Assembly: GCA_963850765.1 (NCBI GenBank)
Contig: CAWKMN010000009.1
Location: 682,001 to 746,000 of the forward strand
Source: CAWKMN01 sp963850765
Lineage (GTDB): Bacteria > Chloroflexota > Anaerolineae > Aggregatilineales > Aggregatilineaceae
DNA: 64,000 nt
Reading direction: 5' to 3'
The translations under genes and the position numbers were made by a program. This document shows positions 27,400 through 37,010 of this stretch, piece by piece. Below the pieces are notes generated by a model. That model saw nothing but the letters and a program-made list of their open reading frames with translations, did no database searches and had not been told where the DNA came from. Each line of letters starts with the position of its first letter. Positions within the stretch are counted from its first letter, which is position 1.

Positions 27400-27505
27400 T
27401 GTCCTGGGCGGGTTTGTTAACCCACCCCTACAAACGCAGCTCTGCCTCGACCGGCTCCTTCCTCTCCACGCGTGGAGAGGGGGTCGGGGAGTGAGGTTAA
27501 GCTGA
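27400..27505. repeat. A2 palindrome plus B2 hairpin
   Basis: GGGCGGGTTTGTTAACCCAC (A2) and CCTCTCCACGCGTGGAGAGG (perfect 20-base palindrome) followed by GGGAGTGAGGTTA. They lie between convergent genes. Confidence 0.75.
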
Positions 27506-27528
27506 CCGCTGAAAGCTGATCGCTCGTT

Positions 27529-28572
27529 TTAATCCACCAGCACCAGCACCGCCGCCAGCGTGACCTGCGTCACCCGGTGCAGATAGGCGAGATCGAGCAG
27601 ATCGGGCAGATCGCGGGCGGTGTGGGTGCGGGCGGGATCATCCGCCGGCTCGATGAGGCGGACGGCAGCATAACCCGCGTCGCTGAAGCTCTGGTGATCG
27701 CCCCAGCGTCCGGGGCGGTCCAGCGTATCGTGGACGATCACGGTCATCTCCGGCACGTAAAGCTGCGCCGCCTGCGCGATCTGCCGGGCAAGCTCCCGCG
27801 AGGGCGAGTTATCCGGCGGGGCCGAGTAGGCGCGCAGTTCGCCATCCAGCCGGTCGCCGTTTGGCCCGGCTGATACGCCGACCATATCCAGGTTGATCAT
27901 CGCGCTCAGCGGAATGCCCTGCGCCTGGATCACGTCGCGGACAAACGCCAAACTCCCGAAACGCCCTTCCTCTTCGGCGGCGAACAGGACACAGTAGACC
28001 GTGGCACGGTGCGGATAGACCGCCAGGATCCGCGCGATCTCCAGCACGGCTGCGACGCCGGAACCGTTATCGTCCGCGCCGGGCTGGATCGTATCATAGG
28101 CGCTGACATCTTCGCTGCGCGTATCATAGTGCGCGCCGATCACCACCGCGCCTGCGGCCGGGTCGGTGCCGAGAATCAGCAGCACAATATTCTCGCCAAC
28201 GAAGCTTTGTTCGCGGAAGGTGAACGGGAAGGCATGCGGAAAGACGAGGATCGGCGTGGTGGGGTTGGCCGTGCGGATCGTCTCAAATTCGGCCAGCAGC
28301 CCATCGCGCGCGGCATGGACGCCTGCGTTCGGCGGGGCGAGGGCGTGGCGGTTGCCCGCGTTGGCGAGCTGGTTCACATGGAGCAGCAGCCGGGTCATAT
28401 CCACCGCCGCGATCTGCTCTGCGATCGGCGGGATGGCGGGGCGGGGCGCTGCCCTGTCTGCGGAGAGAACATCGGCAGCGGCCAGCGCGCCGACCATCAG
28501 GGCGAAACTCCAAACCACGAAGATCATCAGCGTGAAGGCGATCAGCAGGCCAAACGGCGTCAGACGTTTCAT
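27529..28572 (-). CDS. M28-family zinc metallopeptidase, exported or membrane-anchored
   Basis: A 347-residue protein with an N-terminal membrane anchor or signal (FGLLIAFTLMIFVVWSFALM). The M28 aminopeptidase zinc ligands are in order: His in GAHYDTRS, bridging Asp in GADDNGSGVAA, catalytic and ligand Glu in LFAAEEEGRFGS, Asp in MINLDMVG, and His in ARTHTARDLPDLLD. This family (Vibrio/Streptomyces aminopeptidases, glutaminyl cyclase relatives) releases N-terminal residues outside the cytoplasm. The ATG at 28572 (MKRLTPFG) precedes the hydrophobic segment directly, so a start further upstream is not needed. It lies just downstream of rplS on the same strand. Confidence 0.88.
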   Translation of the reverse strand: MKRLTPFGLLIAFTLMIFVVWSFALMVGALAAADVLSADRAAPRPAIPPIAEQIAAVDMTRLLLHVNQLANAGNRHALAPPNAGVHAARDGLLAEFETIRTANPTTPILVFPHAFPFTFREQSFVGENIVLLILGTDPAAGAVVIGAHYDTRSEDVSAYDTIQPGADDNGSGVAAVLEIARILAVYPHRATVYCVLFAAEEEGRFGSLAFVRDVIQAQGIPLSAMINLDMVGVSAGPNGDRLDGELRAYSAPPDNSPSRELARQIAQAAQLYVPEMTVIVHDTLDRPGRWGDHQSFSDAGYAAVRLIEPADDPARTHTARDLPDLLDLAYLHRVTQVTLAAVLVLVD

Positions 28573-28666
28573 GGTGCTGCCCGCTAAAACCACAAAAGCC
28601 TACCGGATGATAGGCTGCGTGGCACTCGCGACGTTGTCGCCGGGAGCAACTGCGGGAGTCCTTGCC

Positions 28667-29020
28667 CTACTGGATGCGGCGTTCTTTCAGGCGGGCGGCC
28701 TTACCCGAACGCGCGCGCATGTAATACAGTTGGGCGCGGCGTACCTTGGCGTGGCGCAGCACTTCGATCTGCTCAATCCGCGGGCTGTACAGCAGGAAGC
28801 TGCGTTCGACGCCGATGCCGTGGCTGGCGATGCGGCGGACGGTAAACATCGTGTTGACCCCACCGCCGTGCAGGCGGATCACCGTGCCGGGGAACACCTG
28901 AACACGCTCGCGGCTGCCCTCAACGATGAGAACATGCACGCGCACCGAGTCGCCGGGCTGCAGCCGGGGGCGCTCGGCCTGTAGAGCTTTACTATCCAGG
29001 GCTTTCATCAAGTCGGCCAT
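28667..29020 (-). CDS. rplS: 50S ribosomal protein L19
   Basis: A 117-residue ribosomal protein lying at the 30S-50S interface. Family stretches are PGDSVRVHVLIVEGSRERVQ, FPGTVIRLHGGGVNTMFTVR, HGIGVERSFLLYSPRIEQIE and KVRRAQLYYMRARSGKAARL. Length and order are canonical. GAAGGAATTAGATA precedes the ATG. In many bacteria rplS follows trmD and rimM; here neither is adjacent, so the operon has been broken up. Confidence 0.97.
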   Translation of the reverse strand: MADLMKALDSKALQAERPRLQPGDSVRVHVLIVEGSRERVQVFPGTVIRLHGGGVNTMFTVRRIASHGIGVERSFLLYSPRIEQIEVLRHAKVRRAQLYYMRARSGKAARLKERRIQ

Positions 29021-29217
29021 TATCTAATTCCTTCATAACAACACGGCCTATCAGCCGCCGTTGATTGGCATCAGAAGGCGGCCCTGTCCAGCCGCCCAAA
29101 GTGGGGGCATTGTAGCACAGCCCCCGGCGTTTATCAATGGGTGGGTTCGGATGATCGATTTGTACTACCTTCGCGGCGTTTGCGCGTACAATAAAGCAGG
29201 TAGGGAGGTCAACCCGC

Positions 29218-29727
29218 ATGGACGATTACGAAACCTTCAAACAGCGCATGGGCGCGCTCACCGGCGCGATTTTATTGTTCGGGCTGGCCGCGCTGTTCCT
29301 CACCGGCTCTGTTTTTCCCGCGATCCTGCTGCTGATGTGGGTGTCGGTGATTCCGGTGCTGATTGCGGAGCAGGGATGGAAATATGGCCTGTGGATCCTG
29401 GCGCAAATCGGGATCTGGATGGGTGGGCTGTACTTCCTGATCGAAGCCGGACGGATTTTTCCCGGCGTGCTGATCCTGGCCGGGATGAGCGCGCTGCTGG
29501 TGGCGATCGCCCCGCCCGACCGGCTGGACCGCGAGCACCAGCGCTGGGTGAAGCAGATGAAATCCGGCCGGGGGCGCAAGCGCAAACGTGTCGCGGACGA
29601 TCTCGGCCTGCCGCTTCCCGGTCTGGACGAAGACGATGAAGATGATGAGGACGATGACGATCGCGAGTGGATCGAGGATGATGACGATTCCGCTTATGCG
29701 GCGCGTTCGGGTCATCGCCGCAGATAG
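29218..29727 (+). CDS. Small membrane protein with acidic tail, paralogue of next gene
   Basis: A 169-residue protein with about four membrane helices (MGALTGAILLFGLAALFLTG, IFPGVLILAGMSALLVAI) and a basic segment (GRGRKRKR), then a highly acidic C-terminal tail with an uninterrupted run of Asp/Glu around residues 137-155. The membrane part aligns with the next gene: MG-GA-L-G, FP-ILAL, G-W-GLW, WPGILIL-G-S. This resembles the LiaF/DUF5668 small-TM group. The function is unknown. It begins a tight cluster with the next gene (25-base gap) and birA (no gap). Confidence 0.65.
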   Translation: MDDYETFKQRMGALTGAILLFGLAALFLTGSVFPAILLLMWVSVIPVLIAEQGWKYGLWILAQIGIWMGGLYFLIEAGRIFPGVLILAGMSALLVAIAPPDRLDREHQRWVKQMKSGRGRKRKRVADDLGLPLPGLDEDDEDDEDDDDREWIEDDDDSAYAARSGHRRR

Positions 29728-29752
29728 AACCTTCGCTTGAGGAGCAGGAGCG

Positions 29753-30094
29753 ATGCAAGCAGTGAGTGAAAAAGATACGATGGGCGGGGTGTCCGCCGGG
29801 ATCATGCTGGTTGGGATCGGCGTTATCTTCCTGGCGAAGATCGACATCTTCCCCTGGATTCTAGCCTTGATCGGAGTGGCGAGCCTGCCGGGCAGCGCCG
29901 CCAAAGATGGTCTGTGGGCCGGGCTTCAGACCGCCGTCTGGATGATCGGGCTGGCGATTCTTTTCGCGTTGAACATCATCTGGCCGGGCATCCTGATCCT
30001 GATCGGGCTGAGCATCCTGGCCGGGGCGATCAAGCGTCCGCCCATGCTGGAAGCCAAGCCCAAGCGCGGCCTGCCGCTGGACGTCGAGGACTAG
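29753..30094 (+). CDS. Small four-helix membrane protein (DUF5668-like)
   Basis: A 113-residue protein that is almost wholly hydrophobic: MGGVSAGIMLVGIGVIFLAK, IDIFPWILALIGVASLPG, GLQTAVWMIGLAILFALNII and WPGILILIGLSILAGAIK, ending in a short charged tail. The WPGILILIG signature is characteristic of LiaI/LiaF-type TM domains. GAGCAGGAG precedes ATG 29753. Its stop codon abuts the birA start directly, implying translational coupling. The role is unknown; envelope stress is a family-level guess. Confidence 0.65.
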   Translation: MQAVSEKDTMGGVSAGIMLVGIGVIFLAKIDIFPWILALIGVASLPGSAAKDGLWAGLQTAVWMIGLAILFALNIIWPGILILIGLSILAGAIKRPPMLEAKPKRGLPLDVED

Positions 30095-30951
30095 ATGGAC
30101 GACGCCTTTACGCCCATCCGCCTGCACGAGATTCTTGGCGAGCGGCCTTTCCGCTTTTTCGAGCAGATCACCAGCACCCAGGACGCCGCGTATGAATGGG
30201 CGATGACCGATCCCACCCTGCCCGGCACACGCCCCGGCGATCGGCACGCCGTCGTGATCGCGGAACAGCAGACCGCCGGACGGGGCCGCCAGGGCCGCAC
30301 CTGGGTATCGCCGCCGCAGTCCAGCATCATGGTCAGCGTGATCCTCAAGCCGGCGCTGGCCCCCGAACACCTGCCCCGCGTGACGATGCTCGGCGCGCTG
30401 GCCGTCGCGGATGTGCTGCGGCCCCTGCTGGGCGAGGCGCTGTCGCTCAAGTGGCCCAACGACGTGCTGATCCGGGGGAAAAAGGTGTGCGGCATCCTGG
30501 CCGAGTCGACCTGGATCGGGGACCGGCTGGCGGCGGTGATCCTGGGCATTGGGCTGAACGTGCGCGTGAATTTCGACGGACACAGCCTGATCTACCCCGC
30601 GACGAGCCTGGAAGCCGAACTCGGACAGCCCGTCAACCGCCTGGACCTGCTGCGATCCCTGCTGGATCGCGTCGATAACTGGGCGGCGCTGCTGGGCGAG
30701 CCGCTGCTTGATCGACACGTGGCGCGCCAGCCTGGATACACTCGGCAAGCGTGTTCGTGTGGTTACCGAGCCGGACAAAGCGCAGAGTCCGTACTTACAC
30801 CGGCACCGCGGAAGCGGTCGATGACGGCGGCGCGCTGCTGGTGCGGCTGGATTCGGGCGAGCTGCGGCGGGTGGTCGCGGCGGATGTCGGGCTGGCGGAA
30901 GAATCAGCCGATGCCGATGCCGATTCTGATTCTCTTAGCAGTTTCTCCTAA
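30095..30951 (+). CDS. birA: Biotin--[acetyl-CoA carboxylase] ligase, short form (two frameshifts)
   Basis: The catalytic core is complete: ITSTQDAAYEWA, the biotinyl-AMP loop QQTAGRGRQGRTWVSP, SLKWPNDVLIRGKKVCGILA and AVILGIGLNVRVNF. It attaches biotin to the carboxyl carrier protein. No N-terminal DNA-binding domain is present, so this is not a repressor. Two extra bases, near 30705 and near 30797, break the C-terminal part. Correction reads DTWRASLDTLGKRVRVVTEP and then TYTGTAEAVDDGGALLVRLD, SGELRRVVAADVG, the expected SH3-like C-terminal domain, with a stop at 30951. Probably intact in the real genome. Confidence 0.85.
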
Positions 30952-31104
30952 ACGTTTCACCTTCCATTCAGCTAACTCTAACACGTTTCTGACCTCTGCG
31001 ATCTATAGTATGGATTGGACTAGCGACCGGACGACTTCGTGTGCCGGTGTTTCACTGTGTCCGACGAGTGATGTGGTGTATGCAGAGAAAGAGATGATCC
31101 CCGT

Positions 31105-32250
31105 ATGTTCAACAAGCGAAGTCTGTGGTTTGTCGTCCTGTCGTTGGTGGCGGTGATGATCGGTGCCGTCATGGGCTCGGCGCTGACGTATGGCGTGGCG
31201 CAGCGGCCGGCCGATACCGCGTTTGCGCGACAGCAGATCAGCGAGAACGATGTGTTGTTCTCGGAGATTTACCAGCGGGTCAGCCCGTCCGTCGTCTCGA
31301 TTAATGTCGTGGCGCGGCAGCCCGGCTCTGGCGCGTTCGGCCAGGATAATCAGGTTATTGGTTCCGGGTCCGGCTTTGTCATCGACACCGATGGACATAT
31401 CCTGACCAATAACCATGTCGTCGAGGGAGCCACGCGCATTGAAGTGAATTTCTTCGACGGCACTATCGCCCGCGGTGAGGTCGTCGGCCTGGACCCGGAT
31501 TCCGATCTGGCAGTCGTTCAGGTCGACGTACCCGAGGGTGTGCTCCAGCCGGTTGAGTTTGGCGACTCGGATATGCTGCTGGTTGGGCAGAGTGTGCTGG
31601 CGATTGGCAGCCCGTTCGGGCAGCGCTGGACGCTCACCAGCGGCATTATCAGCGCGCTTGAGCGCACGCTCCAGGCGGAAACGCGCTTTTCGATCGGGGG
31701 GGTGATCCAGACCGATGCCTCGATCAACCCCGGCAACAGCGGCGGCCCGTTGATCGACCTGGATGGGCGCGTCATCGGCGTAAACTCGCAGATCATGACC
31801 CGCTCGGACACCAGTTCGGGCGTCGGGTTCGCCATCCCCAGCAATCTGGCGCAACGGGTCGCGCAGCAGTTGATCGAAGCTGGCTCCGTCCAGTACAGCT
31901 ACATGGGTATCTCCGGCGGTGATGTGTCGCTGTCGCTGATCGAAGCCTTCAATCTGCCCCCCAACCAGCGCGGCGTGGTGGTGGGTGAGGTCTCGCCGAA
32001 CGGTCCGGCGGCTGCGGCGGGGCTTCAGACCGTGGGTGAAATCACGGGCGATGAGCTGGACGCTGTGCCCGCCACGGTGGATATTATCACGGCGATTGAT
32101 GGGCAGCCGCTCGAAGGCATGGCTGACCTGATCACATATCTGGCGCGCAGCACGCAGCCCGGCCAGACCGTGACGCTGAACGTGCTGCGCAACGGCACGG
32201 AGCCGCTTCAGTTGCAGGCCACCCTGTCAGCGCGCCCGGTTGAGGGGTAA
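31105..32250 (+). CDS. HtrA/DegP-type serine protease with PDZ domain
   Basis: A 381-residue envelope protease. One N-terminal membrane anchor (LWFVVLSLVAVMIGAVMGSA), a trypsin-like domain with catalytic His104 in TNNHVVEG, Asp134 in DPDSDLAVV and Ser212 in NPGNSGGPL, and one PDZ domain (residues 265-375) containing RGVVVGEVSPNGPAAAAGLQ and VDIITAIDGQPLEGMADL. Such proteins degrade misfolded extracytoplasmic proteins. The catalytic set and length are normal. It stands alone after birA; no two-component regulator is next to it. Confidence 0.92.
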   Translation: MFNKRSLWFVVLSLVAVMIGAVMGSALTYGVAQRPADTAFARQQISENDVLFSEIYQRVSPSVVSINVVARQPGSGAFGQDNQVIGSGSGFVIDTDGHILTNNHVVEGATRIEVNFFDGTIARGEVVGLDPDSDLAVVQVDVPEGVLQPVEFGDSDMLLVGQSVLAIGSPFGQRWTLTSGIISALERTLQAETRFSIGGVIQTDASINPGNSGGPLIDLDGRVIGVNSQIMTRSDTSSGVGFAIPSNLAQRVAQQLIEAGSVQYSYMGISGGDVSLSLIEAFNLPPNQRGVVVGEVSPNGPAAAAGLQTVGEITGDELDAVPATVDIITAIDGQPLEGMADLITYLARSTQPGQTVTLNVLRNGTEPLQLQATLSARPVEG

Positions 32251-32266
32251 TACCCATCCCGTTTCC

Positions 32267-32412
32267 GTAGGGGCGTATTGCGATACGCCCCAAATCGGCC
32301 TCACCCCCGCCCCCTCTCCATCCAGAATGGAGAGGGGAGAAAAGCGGCTCTTCCCTCTCTCTAGCTTGGCTGGAGAGGGGGATGGCGACCGAGGTCGGAC
32401 GGGGGTGAGCCC
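32267..32412. repeat. A palindrome (half) plus B2 double hairpin
   Basis: GTAGGGGCGTATTGCGATAC and CGCCCC, with the right arm lost, followed by CCCTCTCCATCCAGAATGGA and GCTTGGCTGGAGAGGGGGAT hairpins, ending CGGGGGTGAG. Fills the gap between the convergent htrA-like and murI genes. Confidence 0.75.
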
Positions 32413-32426
32413 GCCCTTGTATTTTG

Positions 32427-33260
32427 TCAGGACAGCCGCTCGTCGTTGTCCCACCCCACCCCGCGCACATCTGCCGAGTCCGCGATCCCCGCGCCGAGCA
32501 GCGCGCCGAGCGTCTGCCGGAACGAGTCCGCATCGCCCGACGTGTAGTAGATCACCGATCCAGCCCGATCGCCGGGGTTCAGCAGGCCGCGCTCGTCCAG
32601 CACGCGCCCGGTCTGCCGCGCCACCGCCGGGCTCGGATCGACCAGCGTCACGCCCGGCCCGATCGCCTCCTCGATTGCGCTCTTGAGGAACGGGAAATGC
32701 GTGCAGCCGAGCACCAGTTGATCGATCCCTGCGGCGAGCAGCGGCGCGAGACACTGGCGCACGGCGGTATGCGCGCGGGGCGTATCGGTTTCGCCCGCTT
32801 CGGCCAGTGTGACGAACGTCGGGCATGCCTGGGTTTCGACGCGCACCCCCTGCGCGAACCGCCCGACGACGCTGGCGTATAACTCGCCCTGAAACGTTGC
32901 CTCAGTGGCGATCACGCCGATCACGCCGGTCTGCGTATCGCGCGCGGCGGGCTTGACGGCCGGCTCCATCCCCACGAACGGCATCGCGGGGAAGGCTTCG
33001 CGCAGCGGGTAGAGCGCGGCGGCGCTGGCGGTGTTGCACGCCACGACGATCACCTTCGCGCCCTGCGCCATCAGAAAGCGCGCCACCCCAAACGAAAACT
33101 CGCGCACCTGCTCGATCGAGCGCGGGCCGTAGGGCACATGCGCCTGATCCGCGAAATAGAGGATGCTCTCCGTGGGCAGTTGACGGCGCAGCTCGCGCAG
33201 GATCGACAGGCCGCCGACGCCGGAGTCGAATACGCCGATGGGATCAGAGGGTTGGGGCAT
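32427..33260 (-). CDS. murI: Glutamate racemase
   Basis: A 277-residue cofactor-independent racemase making D-glutamate for peptidoglycan. Signature FDSGVGGLSILRELRRQLP, substrate loop YFADQAHVPYG, catalytic Cys75 in VVACNTASA and Cys186 in LVLGCTHFPFLK, and ETQACP before the second half. It implies the organism makes peptidoglycan, in keeping with the LysM protein. The ATG at 33260 starts MPQPSDPIGVFDSG, with homology from residue 7. Isolated between repeat blocks. Confidence 0.95.
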   Translation of the reverse strand: MPQPSDPIGVFDSGVGGLSILRELRRQLPTESILYFADQAHVPYGPRSIEQVREFSFGVARFLMAQGAKVIVVACNTASAAALYPLREAFPAMPFVGMEPAVKPAARDTQTGVIGVIATEATFQGELYASVVGRFAQGVRVETQACPTFVTLAEAGETDTPRAHTAVRQCLAPLLAAGIDQLVLGCTHFPFLKSAIEEAIGPGVTLVDPSPAVARQTGRVLDERGLLNPGDRAGSVIYYTSGDADSFRQTLGALLGAGIADSADVRGVGWDNDERLS

Positions 33261-33298
33261 GGCGAAGTCTCGGGATCATGCTATGTGCTCGGCATGGG

Positions 33299-33483
33299 TT
33301 TTGAGTTTTGAGTTCTGAGTTTTGAGTTCAACGCCTGGCCTCACCCCCCAGCCCCCTCTCCACGCCGTGGAGAGGGGGAGCGTATGTCGCCGGGTAGGGG
33401 CGGGCTAACAAGCCCACCCGTCAAGTCCCCTCTCCATCACATGGAGAGGGGATGCCGACCGAAGGTCGGACGGGGTGAGGCTA
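33299..33483. repeat. GAGTTTTGAGTT repeats (E2), B2 and A2 hairpins
   Basis: A run of GAGTTTTGAGTTCTGAGTT at 33299-33327, then GCCTCACCCCC, hairpin CCCTCTCCACGCCGTGGAGA, an A2 piece (GTAGGGGCGGGCTAACAAGC), hairpin CCCCTCTCCATCACATGGAG, and GGGGTGAGGCTAG. Separates the kinase and murI genes. Confidence 0.75.
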
Positions 33484-33484
33484 G

Positions 33485-35392
33485 CTATTCACGCGCCTCG
33501 AAACCGCGCTCGCTGATCAGCCGCGTGATCGGGCTGACCGACAGCCACGCCGTCTGATCGCCCAGACCGCCGTCACCTTCCAGCGGCAGGACCGCGCCGA
33601 GATGCAGCGGGTTTTCGTCGTCGCTGAAGGCATCCAGCAGCACATAGCGGCTGGCGAGCCGCAGGCGCTCGACCTGCGACCACGGCGCGAGATAAGCCTC
33701 GTCCGGCTGCGGCACGTTGTACTCATTGCGGGGCAGCAGCACGATCTGTTCCGGCGTGAAGCCGAGGTAATAACGTCCGGTAGTGCCGCGCTGCGTGCGA
33801 TAGACCTGGACCCCCAGGAAGCCCAACAGCACCATGCCGACCAGCGTCAGGAAGCCGGCCTGCATCGTCGCGCCCAGCAGGAACATCACGAGTCCCGCCA
33901 CCAGCAGGCGCTTGCCGGTCTGCCATTTGACCGTACCGCGCACATCCAGCACGCCGATCACCTGCTCTTCGGCGGGGAGCAGCTGCCGGACCTGCTCAAA
34001 AGCCGGCGCATTGACCGGCACGGACGCGCGCGGAGCCATCACACCCAGGTCGGGCGATGAGGCGGGCGGCGCTACCGACTGCGCAACCTTCTCCACCGCG
34101 ATCTCAACGGAGTGATCCACCGCTTCGAGCATCTGCTGCAGCGCGGACGAGGACGAAACCCGGTCCATCAGGTCACGCACGCCGGACGGCGGCGGCTCCG
34201 CGCGGGAAATGGCGGGTTTGCGCGATCGAGCGGGGGCGCGCGCCCCGACAACGGGCACCGGGATCGGGCGGGGCGGTGGGGCGATATGGGCGGGCGGCGG
34301 CACAATCTCATCCGGCGGGAGAACCCGCGCACTGGCCGGCGCAGCGGATTCGGATGTCTTCACCCCGCCGATCTCCGGCTCCGGGGATGACGACACCTCA
34401 GCGGGCGGCGCTTGTTCCACAGCGGGCGCAGATGACACGATCGCCGGTGCTTCGGGGGAGGGCGGTTCTGCCGCCTCCGGCTCGAACGTCGTGGCGGGTG
34501 TGAGCGCCGCGTTTTCTTCTTTCTGCTCCGTGTCCAGGCGCTCTTTGATCACCAGCGACCCGGCCACGCGCACCATATCCGCGAACGCCTGCGCCAGCGC
34601 GCCCGCCGAGGGATACCGCTCCTCAGGGTCTTTCGCCAGCGCCTTAAAGATCACATCCTCAACCGCCTGCGGCAGGCTGGGCCGCGAGTCGCGCAGCGTC
34701 GGCGGGGCCTCGTTGAGATGCTTGTACATCAGCGTGAAGGGCGTATCGGACTCGAACGGCGTGCGCCCCGAAATCATCTCGTAGATGATCACGCCCAGCG
34801 CGTAGACATCCGTGCGCGCATCGACCGCGCCGCCGCGCCACTGTTCCGGGGCCATATAGGCGGGCGTGCCGAGCACCGCGCCGGTTTGCGTCAGGTTTTG
34901 CGAGGCGGCCAGCATCTTCGCCAGCCCAAAATCCATCAGGTACAGGTTATCCCACTCGTCGATCAGCACATTGTTCGGCTTGAGATCGCGGTGGACCACG
35001 CCCTGCGCGTGAGCATAATCGAGCGCTTCCGCGATCTGGCCGACATACTTGGACGCCTTGATCAGCGGCAGCGCGCCTTGCAGCAGGCTGTGATAGAGCG
35101 ATTCGCCTTCGACCAGCCGCATGACGAGAAAAAATACCTCGCCCTCATGTCCAAAATCGTGAACGGGCAGGATACGCGGGTGCTGGAGGTTGGCGATCAC
35201 GCGGGCTTCGCGCTCGAAGCGGGCGACGAACTGCGGATCCTCGGCCAGGTCCGCGCTCATGATCTTGAGCGCCACGTCGCGCTGCATATTGACCTGGCGC
35301 GCGCGATACACGGTCGCCATGCCGCCCCTGCCGACCTTGCTCACGATCTCATAATTGCCAATCGTCTGTCCCAACAGCGGATCCGTCATCAT
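33485..35392 (-). CDS. PknB-type membrane serine/threonine protein kinase
   Basis: A 635-residue Hanks-type kinase. Kinase domain residues 13-275: P-loop GRGGMATVYRA, Lys43 in DVALKIM, catalytic loop HRDLKPNNVL (Asp136), DFG at 154-156, APEQW and the conserved GRTPFESDTPF. A Pro/Ala/Glu-rich linker follows (about residues 295-470), then a membrane segment (LLVAGLVMFLLGATMQAGFL) and a hydrophilic tail ending LISERGFEARE. There are no PASTA repeats. ATG 35392 (or 35389) is used because the frame upstream has no homology. It is divergent from an acidic protein and within 6 kb of an FHA protein, a plausible phosphothreonine reader. Confidence 0.9.
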   Translation of the reverse strand: MMTDPLLGQTIGNYEIVSKVGRGGMATVYRARQVNMQRDVALKIMSADLAEDPQFVARFEREARVIANLQHPRILPVHDFGHEGEVFFLVMRLVEGESLYHSLLQGALPLIKASKYVGQIAEALDYAHAQGVVHRDLKPNNVLIDEWDNLYLMDFGLAKMLAASQNLTQTGAVLGTPAYMAPEQWRGGAVDARTDVYALGVIIYEMISGRTPFESDTPFTLMYKHLNEAPPTLRDSRPSLPQAVEDVIFKALAKDPEERYPSAGALAQAFADMVRVAGSLVIKERLDTEQKEENAALTPATTFEPEAAEPPSPEAPAIVSSAPAVEQAPPAEVSSSPEPEIGGVKTSESAAPASARVLPPDEIVPPPAHIAPPPRPIPVPVVGARAPARSRKPAISRAEPPPSGVRDLMDRVSSSSALQQMLEAVDHSVEIAVEKVAQSVAPPASSPDLGVMAPRASVPVNAPAFEQVRQLLPAEEQVIGVLDVRGTVKWQTGKRLLVAGLVMFLLGATMQAGFLTLVGMVLLGFLGVQVYRTQRGTTGRYYLGFTPEQIVLLPRNEYNVPQPDEAYLAPWSQVERLRLASRYVLLDAFSDDENPLHLGAVLPLEGDGGLGDQTAWLSVSPITRLISERGFEARE

Positions 35393-35527
35393 TGAAACCC
35401 TATCCTCGCGGCAGGATGCCCTACTACTGCCAGCATACCCGGAATTCGGGCGCGTGTCCATAACCACTGTATACGATCCGGGCGGCGATCGGGTAGCGTT
35501 TGTGGAGACGGTTCGCGCACTGAGTCG

Positions 35528-35533
35528 TATAAT
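35528..35533 (+). promoter_or_regulatory. -10 box of the acidic-protein gene
   Basis: Perfect TATAAT, 36 bases before the ATG at 35570. A convincing -35 is not seen at standard spacing. Confidence 0.4.
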
Positions 35534-35569
35534 AGAGATGGGTGTTCTCACCAACGAAGGGACAAACCG

Positions 35570-37004
35570 ATGAGTTCTGACGATCTGAACAGCGTACAGC
35601 CTGAAGAGACATCAAATAACGGCGAACCCCTGCCCGCCGCCGATATTGCCGAGCCGCTGCCAATCAGCGAACCGCTGTCAATCAGCGAACCGCTTCCCAT
35701 GCCGCAGGATCAAGCCGCAACTCCGCCTGAGGTCCAGATAGAAGAGCCTGTGCGTGCTGATGATGATACGCCGGTGCCGCCGATCCCCACCGCTCTGAAT
35801 GAACACAACATCCTGATCGGCGGGGAGCTGGTCACGGTGTTGGAGGATGACGACACGGATCTGCTTGAGCCCAAAGAACCGGACATCAAGGAGGGCGATA
35901 CGCCCGTGCCCCCGGTGTCGGCCGTTCCGCCGCGGATCGTCGCGGAAGCGCCGCTGGGTGGATCGTCCCGGCCGCGCCCGGTGATCCACTCCATCCGGCC
36001 TGAGCCAAAAGCTCCATCCGGTGCCAGCGGAACCCGCCGATCCGGTGAGCGCAGCGCCAACTGAATCCGAATCCCCGGCGGAGACTCCAGCAGTCGTCAC
36101 CCCCGCCACGAAAGCCGAACTGCCGCCGAAGGTGGAACAGCCGGAGAAGGACGCGCTCACCGATACCCAGCCATCCGCGCCGACACAGCCGCTCTCGCGC
36201 GTGAAGGTGAGCGAATCCGCGCCGGTCACGGACCGCGAAGACTGGCAGGATGACGATCTGTCGCCGGAACTGGCGGCGGTCCTGTTTGGTGAGCGCACAT
36301 CCAAGCCGAAAGCGGCTGCCGTCGCGCCCGCCGAGACCCAAACCCCGGCTGCCGCCCCGACGCCCGCAGCCAAACCCGCCGCACCTGCTGCCGAACCGGA
36401 AGCGCCCGCCGAGCCGATCGCGCTGACCGATATAGCCGCTGCTCGACGGATGCGCCTCACCGCGAAGGGACACAGCGCCGCCGCGCCGGATGCGGCCCTG
36501 CAGGGCAAAATGCGTTATACGCGCGTCGAAGAACCGCTCAGTGGGGATATCGGGCAGCGCACCATCGAAACCTGGACCTATTTTAAGCCGGATTATCCCT
36601 CACTCGATGGGCGGCTGGTGCGGCGCACCCGCAGCGTGGAGGTCACTTACGCGGATGGCTCGTGGGCATGGCTTTACGAGCGCCGTTACAGCGATCGAGG
36701 CATTGATCGCCGCCTGGTTTGCGCCAGCGCCGATCGCAGCTATGTCGAGCGCGACGATACCGTGTCCAAACTCGATCCGCAGACGGGTAAGCGCGTGAAA
36801 TACCATGAAGACGCCGCGATGATCCTGGCCGCGGCGGAACGCGACGAAAAGCGCGGCCTTTTCGCCGGGCTGTTAAATCGGGATGACGACGAGCAATACA
36901 CACAGGGACGCAAAACCTGGCGCGTGGCCAGCGCATCCGAGCGCCGGCAGGCTCGCAAAGAGGGCGGGCAGGCCTTCCCGCGCCGCTTCCTGGGGATTTT
37001 CTGA
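35570..37004 (+). CDS. Acidic Pro/Glu-rich protein with conserved C-terminal domain (single-base frameshift)
   Basis: About 477 residues after removing one extra base near 36015 (GCTCCATCCGG to GCTCCACCGG-like reading gives KAPPVPAEPADPVSAAP). The N-terminal 300 residues are disordered: tandem EPLPISEPLSISEPLPM, acidic blocks and Pro/Ala stretches. The last 150 residues are ordered (GQRTIETWTYFKPDYPSLDG, RLVRRTRSVEVTYADGSWAW, YERRYSDRGIDRRLVC) and end in a basic tail RRFLGIF. No family is recognised. The gene is divergent from the Ser/Thr kinase with a 177-base shared promoter region, so it is a candidate kinase partner or substrate. That is an inference from position. Confidence 0.6.
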
Positions 37005-37010
37005 GCAGCC

